A stretch of DNA of 40,027 nucleotides from Bacteroidota bacterium (GTDB lineage Bacteria > Bacteroidota > Bacteroidia > Chitinophagales > Chitinophagaceae): positions 1-40,027 of the forward strand of contig JABDFS010000021.1 in assembly GCA_013286425.1 (NCBI GenBank), given 5' to 3'. Positions 27,901 through 36,189 of the stretch are shown piece by piece. Each line of letters begins with the position of its first letter. Position 1 is the stretch's first letter. The position numbers and the translations under genes were made by a program. The notes under the pieces are model-generated. The model did no database searches, had not been told where the DNA came from, and saw nothing but the letters and a program-made list of their open reading frames with translations.

Positions 27901-29150
27901 CCGTTGCTATCAAGCCAGTTTACTTCACTATAATTTATAGAGCAGGTCAGGCTTTTTAAAATACCCAATGTGTCATCATGGTATTCTCCTGAAAATATAT
28001 TTTCGCCGGTTTTATATTTCGCCGAATTTTTTCCAAGATTCTTAACGTCGTAAAACATTTTATGACTGCATGCAACTGTATCAAAATTTTGCAGGCACAT
28101 AAATGCAGCATCAATTTCGCGCGTAAATGAAGAAGCAATAGTATCAGCAAGAAAATTTTTCGAATCTTCTTCAATATCGGGCTTAAAAGGATTGTTGTAA
28201 GTGAAACATAACAGTACAACAAGTGATATCAGCAATTTGGCTACCACTGCAGATGCAGCGGCATCTTTCATATCTATCTTGTCATATTTTCCCTGGAAAT
28301 AAATCTTGATCCACGGAAGAAATAATAATATACCTAAAGCGATAATGATGGCTAATATTATTACGCCGGCAGGCAATTGTTTTTTTTCTGCGTCAATTGT
28401 TTTTTGTGAAAGCAGCCCGGCTATGATAAGCCTTCCATTGCTGAAAAAATTAATTGGCTGAAGAAATATCTGGTAATCTACTCCGCCTACTTTTTGTTTT
28501 ATTATATTGGCACCTGTCATGTTTTTACCGGTAGTAAGCAAAGAGTCTTCATTTTTTATATCATACCCGAGACCTGAGTGAAAGTCTTCGTAAATATATT
28601 TTCCGTTATAAAAAATAACGTAATGCTCAAACAGGTCGGTAGTAAGCAGCGGGCTGATAAATTTTCCAAAATCAGATGTCATGACCACAGTGTACTGTGA
28701 ATCTTTTTCCGGAATTTTTTTAGTAGCAGCAAACGTTAATTTATTTGACAGAGAATCCCATCTGAGAATAAACAGTATGCTGTTCGTATCTGCTTTGGTT
28801 TGATTATGATCCTGAACAAAAGTCTTTTTTTGTTTGCCTGAATCAAGTGAACTTTTATATGCGGATAATGTTGCGTCGGGAACAGTATAACCTTTGATAT
28901 ATTTTTCAACCGAATCAGGATCATTGTCAACGTAAGCATTCAGTAAATTGGCAAGCAATGTGTCGAAGCCAAGAATTTTTACGCGCACATTTTCATCAGC
29001 CTTTTGCAGCCAGCGAAAGTGTTGTTCTTCGAGCGCCTGTTCATTCTTTGGGATGTAATCAAAATAATACCAAACCACTGCCAACGACAAAACAACCAGT
29101 GTTATCAAAATGGTTGTTTGCTTTTTGCTTATGGAAAAAAGTTTTCGCAT
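24933..29150 (-). CDS. Large membrane sensor: Cache-like exterior, degenerate NTPase-like and winged-helix C-terminus
   Basis: A 1405-residue protein with no confident family. An N-terminal helix (about 13-30) is followed by an exterior domain of about 230 residues, two helices (about 265-328), and a second large exterior region with Cache/PAS-like features (YSFAIIDNKGNVDYHSKSER, YYEGTYSVLAKP). A block of about seven helices follows (from TWGMILVFLIVVILDLFILI), then another exterior segment and a helix (FMFWLLLMLALYCFYLIL). The cytosolic part has a strand-rich fold with LLWIIGLPVDET at the place of a P-loop and KFVLLLNIENN and VRVVSSMHPLKMLE after it. A winged-helix-like module (about 1264-1323; FILYDLASDGLVN, LMSKGLIVEEEG) and two final helices (about 1346-1390) close it. 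I infer a transmembrane signalling role. Confidence 0.8.
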   Translation of the reverse strand: MRKLFSISKKQTTILITLVVLSLAVVWYYFDYIPKNEQALEEQHFRWLQKADENVRVKILGFDTLLANLLNAYVDNDPDSVEKYIKGYTVPDATLSAYKSSLDSGKQKKTFVQDHNQTKADTNSILFILRWDSLSNKLTFAATKKIPEKDSQYTVVMTSDFGKFISPLLTTDLFEHYVIFYNGKYIYEDFHSGLGYDIKNEDSLLTTGKNMTGANIIKQKVGGVDYQIFLQPINFFSNGRLIIAGLLSQKTIDAEKKQLPAGVIILAIIIALGILLFLPWIKIYFQGKYDKIDMKDAAASAVVAKLLISLVVLLCFTYNNPFKPDIEEDSKNFLADTIASSFTREIDAAFMCLQNFDTVACSHKMFYDVKNLGKNSAKYKTGENIFSGEYHDDTLGILKSLTCSINYSEVNWLDSNGFLKYGWTTANQNNIHANYNYRPYFKKIQDGNTTLLNIKPYTSFVLDQVISRTSGSFRTIISKRSCLDTLKSKNASAKVVALSFTIKSLDNVVMPAGYSFAIIDNKGNVDYHSKSERNLNENLLKEFSDSEELDDALAGRFREEFTTNYYEGTYSVLAKPMKDLPYFIVIMSDQGFPGSVQIETFSFTWGMILVFLIVVILDLFILIAASSRRSLFKKQYFVTSWIWPRKCSKNEYRIAATGNSILIVVLILIPFLFPHFYDYLSYLFVLFISIPLSTIFINSLFLYKYRKGKNKTFQNYKVNCNICSAAFLAILNVFAIILLAWSTYWHVLLFEVIMTGALYTFFSVYKKRPEPESDHQHKDRGFIKYFVRMIFTRLVITSAIPALFFYVASFNYENNLLARYRQYDFVKQLQQKFTGKPSSAISIYNNGVYPDNIWIKSVVDTVADLPQINKLTVTQINTGRLFNSFGFYLEDGVTINDDNFYKSVSDDSNLYFNNFFDSVLYTHNPNKLFVNNKIFAEPVDSLKIDSIKIADTNTVAKQVLVTSQNLNYTFPTFGLKNGFMFWLLLMLALYCFYLILREVIKKVCSLNLDSITLLKDARITTDDLIAKEDEPLLWIIGLPVDETIEQVKEKISHDDVISLLDFNNIIINNNKPKDASLPFIEEGVYVIQLKAAENKNDKWEEIKSAVKNDTRKFVLLLNIENNLADEAITQEKLKCIKELLDSGKIVRVVSSMHPLKMLEILNQKKDDNTNHLDTASARLMYLTLENAPVVILPFIKNNFENTTKTGITAVDLFLDKELQYTQFLKRLYKESLLTDKEKIITKFREDKLTLRIQFLANNFYMSIWRSLAADEKFILYDLASDGLVNITHTVAMSMLMSKGLIVEEEGNLHIFNSSFRNFILTSVDSTELAHLQMLHNKHSNWSSLQTPLLIVVLVVFVFLAIAQEGLYSRVIAIISGIAAGIPAILKILSMFGATNSKDVKNTPQE

Positions 29151-29517
29151 AGCTCAGGTCCTTCTTTAAAAAATATACCTTGTATTTTCGGTTTTTAATT
29201 TTACGAATAGATTATTTATCGTAAAAATTTATCAGGCTATAACAAAACTGCTTGTATATATAAAGCCTATTGAGTGCCGTGCGCTCATCTATGGAATAAT
29301 TCCAGTCAGAAAAAAATATTATAACAAGTACTGATCATTTATATATTACTGCAAATTCACCAGGTATGCGGATGCCGGTTAGCTTAACTACAAATGTAAC
29401 AGTTTATTCAAAGAAAGAAACTAACATTCAACCAGCTATTCATGCTTTTATAATGCAACTGTAAACTGCTATCGGTTTTACAGAAATGTGTTCTCTTTGC
29501 AGATCATACTTTCAATT
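29151..29517. other. Intergenic region, divergent promoters
   Basis: These 367 AT-rich bases lie between the divergently transcribed large sensor gene and the YciI-like gene, so promoters for both must be here. I found no convincing Bacteroidetes -7 element (TAnnTTTG), repeat or small gene. Confidence 0.4.
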
Positions 29518-29823
29518 ATGAACAAACATTTCTACGTTTTGCACCTGCTTCCTTCACGAAAAGATTTTGCATCAACCATGACAGATGATGAACGATCTGT
29601 TATGTTGCAACACATCGAATATTGGAAACAATTCATGCAACAGGGAAAAGTATATGCCTTTGGCCCGGTGATGCATCCTGATGGTGTGTATGGGTTGGGA
29701 ATTGTTGCGGTTGATGGTGAAGATGAATTAAAAAATATCATCGATAATGATCCCGCAGGTAAAATAAACCGTTATGAGTTTTTTCCGATGAGAGCTGTTG
29801 TGCCTGAATTAAAACTTAATTAA
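29518..29823 (+). CDS. YciI-family protein
   Basis: A 101-residue soluble protein with the YciI/DGPF ferredoxin-like alpha-beta fold: first strand HFYVLHLLPSR, helix DERSVMLQHIEYWKQFMQQG, strand KVYAFGPVMHPDGVYGLGIV, helix DELKNIIDNDP and last strand INRYEFFPMR. The conserved His in MLQHIEYW, the family's presumed active-site region, is present. The frame is open to 29488, but the ATG at 29518 (MNKHFYV) matches family length and start. The substrate is unknown; YciI proteins are often small accessory enzymes. Confidence 0.88.
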   Translation: MNKHFYVLHLLPSRKDFASTMTDDERSVMLQHIEYWKQFMQQGKVYAFGPVMHPDGVYGLGIVAVDGEDELKNIIDNDPAGKINRYEFFPMRAVVPELKLN

Positions 29824-29917
29824 AAACTATAAAACACAGTGAAATAATAAATTAAAATATATCCTTGGCTAAAATTTTGTAATTAGCAATCTCATTTAAT
29901 AATTAAAACGTCATATC

Positions 29918-30796
29918 GTGAAAATTAATCTCAGTTTAATGATCGGTGCTATAGCTCTTTTATCTGCTGCAAGCTGTGTAAGCACCAAAAAATACCAGGC
30001 ATTACAAACAGAGAACAGTTCATTGCAGGGAAAGCTTAGCGGCATTTCGCAGGAAAATGAAAACTGTAAAAATAATCTTGGTTCAGCCAATGTTCAGATA
30101 GCAGGTTTGCAGGATCAATTACGCGCAGAACGCAGCCACGTGGAAGCTTTACAATCATCATTGGATAAATGCCTTACTTCTACCAGTTCGGGCAATACAA
30201 ATATTTCCAAGCTGATTGATGAAATCAATGCATCAAACAAATACATACAGGAACTGGTGAATTCAAAAAACAAAAGTGATTCATTGAATATGGTATTAAC
30301 CAACAACCTTACAAGATCATTAAGCAAAGATGAAATGCAGGATGTTGATGTTAAAGTGTTGAAAGGCGTTGTTTATATTTCGCTTTCAGATAACATGCTG
30401 TACAAATCAGGCAGCTATGAAATATCAGATCAGGCCAGTCAAACTTTATCAAAAATCGCCAAGATTATTACAGACTACAAAGATTATGATGTGCTGATAG
30501 AAGGTAATACTGATAATGTGGCAATAACAAAACCAAATATTCGTAATAACTGGGATTTAAGTGCACTGCGTGCATCATCTGTTGTGCAGTCTTTACAGAA
30601 TAATTTTGGTGTAGATCCCAAACGCTTAACAGCAGGCGGCCGCGGTGAATACAATCCAATAGCAGGCAATGACACTGAAGCCGGTAAAGCACAAAACAGG
30701 CGTACAGAAATTATCATCACTCCTAAACTTGACCAGTTTATGGATTTGATAAACAAAGCTCCTGACGCTGATTCTACCAGCACTACCAATCCATAA
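29918..30796 (+). CDS. OmpA-family outer membrane lipoprotein
   Basis: A 292-residue protein that starts with GTG. Residues 1-20 are a lipoprotein signal with lipobox LSAASC (Cys20). A coiled-coil stalk (about 25-120; LQTENSSLQGKLSGISQENE) follows. The C-terminal OmpA/MotB peptidoglycan-binding domain (about 145-275) has VLIEGNTDNVAI, NWDLSALRASSVVQSL, LTAGGRGEYNPIA and AQNRRTEIIITP, which include the Asp and Arg that hold diaminopimelate. It should tether the outer membrane to the cell wall. It stands alone and is followed by a terminator at 30816. Confidence 0.93.
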   Translation: MKINLSLMIGAIALLSAASCVSTKKYQALQTENSSLQGKLSGISQENENCKNNLGSANVQIAGLQDQLRAERSHVEALQSSLDKCLTSTSSGNTNISKLIDEINASNKYIQELVNSKNKSDSLNMVLTNNLTRSLSKDEMQDVDVKVLKGVVYISLSDNMLYKSGSYEISDQASQTLSKIAKIITDYKDYDVLIEGNTDNVAITKPNIRNNWDLSALRASSVVQSLQNNFGVDPKRLTAGGRGEYNPIAGNDTEAGKAQNRRTEIIITPKLDQFMDLINKAPDADSTSTTNP

Positions 30797-30815
30797 ATTT
30801 TTTTAATAGTAATTC

Positions 30816-30860
30816 AAAACAGGGTTTTATGCTTTTATAAGCTAAAGCCCTGTTTTGTTT
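30816..30860 (+). terminator. Rho-independent terminator of the OmpA-family gene
   Basis: The stem pairs AAAACAGGG (from 30816) with CCCTGTTTT (to 30856), continues inward as TTT/AAA with one bulged base, and ends in TTTTGTTTT. It begins 20 bases after the stop codon. Flanking A and T runs make it usable in both directions, but the gene downstream is on the plus strand too. Confidence 0.75.
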
Positions 30861-30917
30861 TGCGGAAGTTTAATGACCTACTTTTATTAAACATTTGCGT
30901 TGTATAAATAAAAATCT

Positions 30918-31487
30918 ATGCGGAACTTAATACTCGTTGTTCATATTTCTTTGGATGGCTTTGTTGCAGGCACTAAAGGAGAATTGGATGGATTTGATGC
31001 CAGCGAAGAAAATCTTCGATTCGTGTGCAGTTTAACAGAAGGAGCAGATGCAACTTTGATGGGAAGAATATCATATGAACTGCTCAACGAATGGTGGCCA
31101 ACTGCTGCAACCCGTGCCGGCGCTACAACTGCGCAGATTGATTATTCCAACTGGTATAATGCAGCACAAAAAATAGCCGTCTCCAAAACATTGCCTGATG
31201 AACATCTGCATAATACTGTGATCATTCGCGATAATATTGAAGAAGAAGTTAGTAAGTTGAAACAACAGCCTGGTAAAAACATATTGATATTCGGAAGCCC
31301 TTCAATAGCACAGCTTTTAATAGAAGCTGATCTTATAGATAGTTATTGGATATTTATTAATCCTGTAATTTTTGGAAAAGGAATTAAACTGTTTACGGAA
31401 TCATCGAAGATGTTGAAGTTTACGCTCGTTTCTTCCAAATCATTTCCTAATGGTGAATTCGGGCTGCATTATGTTGCGCATGCATAA
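30918..31487 (+). CDS. Dihydrofolate reductase family (RibD C-terminal-like) protein
   Basis: A 189-residue soluble reductase-like protein. RibD_C/DHFR-like features include the first strand LILVVHISLDGFVAG, the GADATLMGRISYELLNEWWP helix-strand region with the NADPH-contacting area, AVSKTLPD, NILIFGSPSIAQLLIEADLI with the glycine motif, and DSYWIFINPVIFGKGIKLF. These stand-alone proteins are common in Bacteroidetes and are usually annotated as dihydrofolate reductase family; the real substrate is unknown. It converges on the glycosyltransferase gene, with five bases between the stop codons. Confidence 0.93.
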   Translation: MRNLILVVHISLDGFVAGTKGELDGFDASEENLRFVCSLTEGADATLMGRISYELLNEWWPTAATRAGATTAQIDYSNWYNAAQKIAVSKTLPDEHLHNTVIIRDNIEEEVSKLKQQPGKNILIFGSPSIAQLLIEADLIDSYWIFINPVIFGKGIKLFTESSKMLKFTLVSSKSFPNGEFGLHYVAHA

Positions 31488-31492
31488 ACGCT

Positions 31493-34400
31493 TTAATCAT
31501 TTACTGTTGTTACCTGTTTAACATTTCCCGTACGTTTCAGTACACCCCAATTCTGGCTTTCACCTTTTGCAGCTTTTCTCATCGATCTGAAAAGTATAAC
31601 ATACATCAACTGGCGATAGATAAGCCTTTGCGGAATCAGCCAAACCAGCTTTGATAGTTTTTCTTTTTCGAATATAAAAGCAATTATGCTTACCATTATA
31701 TCAACACTAAAAAATACTACGTAATATAAAATGATCTTATGCAGGCTTTCAGGATCATTACGGTTCCATATAAGGCTTACGATAAACATTACATCTGCAA
31801 GCGGAGCAATGATGGGTAAAATTATCTGGAACAATAAAATATTAGGAAGCGCAACCATGCCTAATCCTTTATATGTTGGATTGAAACATGCATCCCTGTT
31901 TTTATAAAAGGCTTGCATAATACCATAGCTCCAGCGAAATCTTTGCTTCATGAATTGCTTTAAAGTTTCAGGCGCTTCTGTTACTGCAATTGCTTCTGTG
32001 CAATTCAAAATAGTATAACCATTTCTTAATATGCGAATGGTAAGGTCACAATCTTCTGCCAGCGTATCTGTAGTAAAGCCACCTGCTTTTTCAATCGCTT
32101 CTTTTCTAAAAGCACCAATAGCGCCGGGCACAACTGTAATGCCGTTGATAAGATCAAATGCCATGCGATCAAAGTTTTGCGCAGTAGTGTACTCAATACT
32201 TTGCCATCTTGTGATCATGTTTTTCTCATTGCCCACTTTTACATTGCCTGCAACCGCTCCTATTGTCTTTCCATTTGATGGAAGCGAGAGCATTTTTCTC
32301 ATTAACTGGGTAATGGCATCCTGCTTTAATTGTGTATCTGCATCAATGCACACAACAAAGTCGCTTGATGTATGACTGATGCCGTAATTCAGCGCAGAAG
32401 CCTTGCCACCATTGGGTTTGGTCAATACATTAACCTGCTTGTTGTCGCAAAAAGCATCATATACTTTTTGATAGGTTGAATCTTTTGATCCATCATCAAC
32501 AAAAACAATATTGAACTTTGGATAATTCTGCTGCAGCAAATTGCGGATAGTGTTTACGGCATTTACTTCTTCATTATAAGCAGGCACAATTATGCTTACA
32601 AAAGGCACATCGGCAGGCAAAGCAGGTACAGGATTTCTGCGGTTTTTTGCTCGTTTTATTAAAGCCATTACAGCCATCATTACAATGCGTGCCATACCTA
32701 AAAAAATGGCCACCCAAAATGTTACAGTAAAAACATTTCCTGCCCAATAACCAAATGTTGCAATCCTGCTGTTCAGATCAACCAGGCTGCTGTTTGCAAC
32801 CGGCATTACCACATCTTTTGTAGTATGCAGCAACTGTGCTACACTGATGAACTGTATGTTTTTACTTTTGAAATAATGTATGATGCGCGGTAATGCTTCA
32901 ACCGTTGCTTCCCTGTTGCCACCTGCATCATGCAATAGTATAATTCCTTTGTCAGGGTTGGCCTGGTACTGAGTTATTACTCTTTGATAAATACTGTCTG
33001 CGGTAACGCCCGGTTCCCAATCTTCGGGATCTATACTTTCACCAACGGTATAATAATTTTTTTGTTTGCTGATGGCGATTGGCCTTAACTCAACTTCAGT
33101 TGTTGGTTCAGAGTCTGCATTATAGGGAGCACGAAACAGCACCGTACTTCTTCCTGTGATGGCTTCTATCAGCAGCCGCGTTGTTTCAATTTCATTCACC
33201 GCTCTTTCCGGACTAACCAGTGCAATATTTGGATGCGTAAAAGTGTGATTGCCTATTTCAAAACCATCCTGGTAAATCTGTTTCACCAACGGCAGATTAT
33301 TTTCTGCCTGTATGCCTATTATAAAAAATGCTGCAGGCACTTTTTCTTTTTTAAGTATATCTAATATCTCCGGCGTATAAGTAGGGTCGGGGCCGTCATC
33401 AAACGTAAGTAATACCTGGTTATTTACAGCGCCATATCTTTTTATAACATAAGTAGTAGGCAATTGTTCATACAATTGTTCGGTAATACTGCCCTCTGTA
33501 GAATCAACCGATATTTTTATCTTGCCCGGCCCCGGTGCCGTAAGCACACTCAACACTTCGCCATCACCGATATAATCAGGAGAGCCGGTAGGAGTGCTTA
33601 CATTTTCCAATAGAGAAAAATCAAAGGGTTTTTGCTGCATGCTGCGGTTATCAAGGCTGCGGTTATAAAAAGTCCATAGCCTTTCATCTTCACTTCCCAA
33701 ACGCCACAATGCAGTGCCTGCGGTGCCATATTCATCAGCAAATCGTATTGTATTAAAATTTGAGATCGCATCTGTAAAATAAACATCGTGATGAATACTG
33801 TCGCCATCTGTGTAACTGTAAGAATCATTGTAAGTATCATCATCAAATTTTATTGTAGCATTAAACTGCTTGGCAGTTGCTATCGCCTGCTGGTAAGTTA
33901 CACTTGAAGCTTCATCGCCATCAGGCCAATCGTATCCATATCCTGCAAAGCTCAAAATAATTTTGTTTGATGGAATACTTGCTGCTGCTTCATCCAGCAT
34001 TTTTTCAATCCATTTCTGGCTGCTTACAGGGCCGGGAACACTGCTGCCGTAATGTTCATCATAAGCCATCAAAAAAAGATAGTCGTTATAGTTTGCAAGC
34101 TCCTTTACGTTATAATCTTCATCTTCCGGTATAATATCCTGCGTTACCAAAAAGCCCTGCGCATGCAAAACAGTGTATAAATCTTTTTGAAAACTGATAA
34201 GCGCTTCATCTCCCTTTTCATCTAATTCTTCAAAATCTACATTAATACCCTGCAGTTTATATTTATGCAGTGCGTTTGCTATTTCCTGAATAAGCTTTTG
34301 TTTCTTCGAAGGGTCGTGCAATATGCGATGTACAAGCTTGCCGTTGAAATCTCCGCTCCTTGTTTTTATATCAGCATTATCAATCATTGGAATAATAGAA

Positions 34401-34897
34401 ACATGATTTCTCTTCATCAGGTTGTATGCAGCAGTATCTTTATCTATCTCCGTTACAAGCGTGTCTGTATTGGGATCAATAAAAAACCATTCTGGCATAA
34501 CCATGTTAAGCTTACCGATATTTCTTTGGAGCGAATAACCTGCCTGCGGATCCCAGTCAACCCAGAATGCAGCTCTTATTTCTGTTGTGTTAGGCTTTAC
34601 AACGTGCGTACGGAGCGAATCATTTTTTTGCTTTGCTAACAGGAAGGAGTTAAAGCCTTTATACTTCTTCAGGTCCTTGGATGAAAGCTTGATGGGTGTA
34701 ACAGGTTTGGAGAGATGATTAAAGGTTGAGCTTCCGTTGGAAAGTATTGGTAAATCGGGTGCCAATCCGCGGGAGAGCGTGATTACAACTATTGGAATCA
34801 TGAGCAGTAACATAAATATCAGAAATCTTCCCACCCATTGAAAACTTCTCCATCGCCATTTTGATTCTGTTTGAAAAACCTGCCTTCCCTGGCTCAT
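31493..34897 (-). CDS. Three-domain polysaccharide enzyme: GH18-like, NodB deacetylase, GT2
   Basis: A 1134-residue membrane protein. After an N-terminal helix (about 22-45) comes a GH18-like barrel (about 95-420) with GINVDFEELDE (about 216) holding the catalytic-type DxE. A NodB/CE4 deacetylase (about 490-690) follows, with LLTFDDGPDPTYTPEIL, IGNHTFTHPN, LFRAPYN and GIILLHDAGG. Next is a helix pair (about 715-740) and a family 2 glycosyltransferase (about 760-1000) with VSIIVPAYNEE, FVDDGSKDST, CIDADTQ, LAEDCDLTIRI and QRFRWSYG (the QxxRW motif). Further membrane helices close it. All catalytic motifs appear intact. It probably polymerises, deacetylates and trims an N-acetylglucosamine-type polymer at the inner membrane, which in E. 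coli is split between PgaC and PgaB. Confidence 0.92.
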   Translation of the reverse strand: MSQGRQVFQTESKWRWRSFQWVGRFLIFMLLLMIPIVVITLSRGLAPDLPILSNGSSTFNHLSKPVTPIKLSSKDLKKYKGFNSFLLAKQKNDSLRTHVVKPNTTEIRAAFWVDWDPQAGYSLQRNIGKLNMVMPEWFFIDPNTDTLVTEIDKDTAAYNLMKRNHVSIIPMIDNADIKTRSGDFNGKLVHRILHDPSKKQKLIQEIANALHKYKLQGINVDFEELDEKGDEALISFQKDLYTVLHAQGFLVTQDIIPEDEDYNVKELANYNDYLFLMAYDEHYGSSVPGPVSSQKWIEKMLDEAAASIPSNKIILSFAGYGYDWPDGDEASSVTYQQAIATAKQFNATIKFDDDTYNDSYSYTDGDSIHHDVYFTDAISNFNTIRFADEYGTAGTALWRLGSEDERLWTFYNRSLDNRSMQQKPFDFSLLENVSTPTGSPDYIGDGEVLSVLTAPGPGKIKISVDSTEGSITEQLYEQLPTTYVIKRYGAVNNQVLLTFDDGPDPTYTPEILDILKKEKVPAAFFIIGIQAENNLPLVKQIYQDGFEIGNHTFTHPNIALVSPERAVNEIETTRLLIEAITGRSTVLFRAPYNADSEPTTEVELRPIAISKQKNYYTVGESIDPEDWEPGVTADSIYQRVITQYQANPDKGIILLHDAGGNREATVEALPRIIHYFKSKNIQFISVAQLLHTTKDVVMPVANSSLVDLNSRIATFGYWAGNVFTVTFWVAIFLGMARIVMMAVMALIKRAKNRRNPVPALPADVPFVSIIVPAYNEEVNAVNTIRNLLQQNYPKFNIVFVDDGSKDSTYQKVYDAFCDNKQVNVLTKPNGGKASALNYGISHTSSDFVVCIDADTQLKQDAITQLMRKMLSLPSNGKTIGAVAGNVKVGNEKNMITRWQSIEYTTAQNFDRMAFDLINGITVVPGAIGAFRKEAIEKAGGFTTDTLAEDCDLTIRILRNGYTILNCTEAIAVTEAPETLKQFMKQRFRWSYGIMQAFYKNRDACFNPTYKGLGMVALPNILLFQIILPIIAPLADVMFIVSLIWNRNDPESLHKIILYYVVFFSVDIMVSIIAFIFEKEKLSKLVWLIPQRLIYRQLMYVILFRSMRKAAKGESQNWGVLKRTGNVKQVTTVND

Positions 34898-34940
34898 ATT
34901 AAATAACTGTTTTGCAGACCGGTTAATTATTTATTTTAAA

Positions 34941-35028
34941 GACAGCAGGTATCGAATTTAATTTACTAAAGATATGATAAAACAAAGCAGCACTAAAGAT
35001 ACCTGCCGGCTGTCATCTAATTTTTTTT
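34941..35028. terminator. Hairpin between the Rossmann gene and the GH18-CE4-GT2 gene
   Basis: GACAGCAGGTATC (34941-34953) pairs with GATACCTGC...TGTC (34998-35014), with a four-base bulge (CGGC) on the right arm and a 44-base loop. A T-run (35021-35028) follows on the plus strand, while a shorter T-run follows in the minus direction. Both neighbouring genes are on the minus strand, so it may end the Rossmann-protein transcript. The large loop makes this call uncertain. Confidence 0.4.
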
Positions 35029-35063
35029 AAGCAATTATGGTATTGTTAATAGAGCCAGGAATT

Positions 35064-35717
35064 TTATTTAGCTGCTTCTTTTATGTCGCTTATCTCCAAA
35101 ACATTTTTATTATAACCTTTAATTACACAGTTTATCATTGCCTTTCCAACTTCCGATATTGATAATACAGTTTTAGGCGAAAAAGCTTTCAGCACTTTCG
35201 CAATAAACTTATATGCACCATTCCAGTTCTTTTGGTCATCAAAAGGCAACATCGCGCCGGGACGAAAATTATATTCTGCTTTAAAGCCTAGCTTTGCAAG
35301 GTCATTTTCAGTTTTGCCTTTAACCCTTGCCCACATCACTCTGCCTTTTTCACTACTGTCTGTCTGGCTTCCCGATACATAAGTAAATACCATGTTTGGA
35401 TTGTATTGCAACAGCACTTTTGCAAAAGCTAAAGTTGTATCGTAAGTAATACGTGTGTATTTATCTTCTTTCATACCAACACTGCTAATACCTGCGCAAA
35501 AAAAGCAGGCATCATATCCTTTGATCTGCCCGGCAAAATTGTTCAATTCAAAAAAATCAGGAACGATTAGTTCTTTCAGTTTTGCATGTGCGAATTCATA
35601 ATGTTTGCGGTTAACAATAAGCACTTCACTCACATTTGAGTTTTGCAAACATTCAAGTAATACACCTTCACCCACCATTCCTGTTGCGCCCGTAATAATA
35701 ACTTTTATTCCAGCCAT
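35064..35717 (-). CDS. NAD(P)H-binding Rossmann-fold protein
   Basis: A 217-residue soluble protein of the atypical short-chain dehydrogenase / NmrA-like type. The nucleotide-binding motif is VIITGATGMVGEGVLLECL at residues 5-23 (GxxGxxG). EVLIVNRKHYEF ends the second strand, and YDACFFCAGISSVGMKEDKY and VFTYVSGSQTDSSEKGRVMW follow. The segment VMWARVKGKTENDLAKLGFKAEYNFRPGAM has the Lys and the RPG turn seen in this family, but no classic YxxxK. The substrate is unknown. It lies alone between the GH18-CE4-GT2 and thioesterase genes, on the same strand as both. Confidence 0.88.
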   Translation of the reverse strand: MAGIKVIITGATGMVGEGVLLECLQNSNVSEVLIVNRKHYEFAHAKLKELIVPDFFELNNFAGQIKGYDACFFCAGISSVGMKEDKYTRITYDTTLAFAKVLLQYNPNMVFTYVSGSQTDSSEKGRVMWARVKGKTENDLAKLGFKAEYNFRPGAMLPFDDQKNWNGAYKFIAKVLKAFSPKTVLSISEVGKAMINCVIKGYNKNVLEISDIKEAAK

Positions 35718-35790
35718 GATGTTGTAATTATACCGGCAAAGATTGCAAGAAAAAGTATATAACTGTTTGTTGAAAATATATTCGGGAAAC

Positions 35791-36189
35791 TTAGCTATGC
35801 AAGTTTACAATATCATCGTCAATACGACGTGGTTTTTGCGTTTTACTGTTCAAAGGTATCCAGGTACTTACCGCACTGATTATTTTTTTCCCGTCAGATG
35901 AGCGGATCACTTCATAATATCTTTTCCATGTAACATTGGTATATTCTCCCGTCCAGGTTGATACTACCAACTCATCATCTAAAAATGCCTGGTTATAATA
36001 ATCAATTTCGTGACGCCTTACCATCCATATAACTTCTTCCTGCAACCATGCCGGCGCAAGCGATTGCCAATGCAACGTTGCTGCGTCCTGCATCCACTGC
36101 ACATAAATTACATTGTTTACATGCTGCAATGCATCAAGATGTTCGGGTGTTACTTTTATTGTTATACTGAACTTTTTGTTTTCCGGCAT
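35791..36189 (-). CDS. Acyl-CoA thioesterase (hotdog fold)
   Basis: A 132-residue hotdog-fold protein that resembles the 4HBT/YbgC thioesterase group. The N-terminal strand-loop VTPEHLDALQHVNNVIYVQWMQ carries the DxxxHVNN motif with the catalytic-type Asp and His. MVRRHEIDYYNQAFLDDELVVSTW and TWKRYYEVIRSSDGKKIISA give the following strands. It should hydrolyse an acyl-CoA in the cytoplasm; chain-length preference is unknown. No fatty-acid gene adjoins it. Confidence 0.93.
   Translation of the reverse strand: MPENKKFSITIKVTPEHLDALQHVNNVIYVQWMQDAATLHWQSLAPAWLQEEVIWMVRRHEIDYYNQAFLDDELVVSTWTGEYTNVTWKRYYEVIRSSDGKKIISAVSTWIPLNSKTQKPRRIDDDIVNLHS

Noticed and set aside
29824..29917. Bacteroidetes-type promoter for the OmpA-family gene
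   Set aside because: An AAATTTTG sequence resembles the TAnnTTTG element, but the first base and the upstream TTTG at proper spacing are missing.
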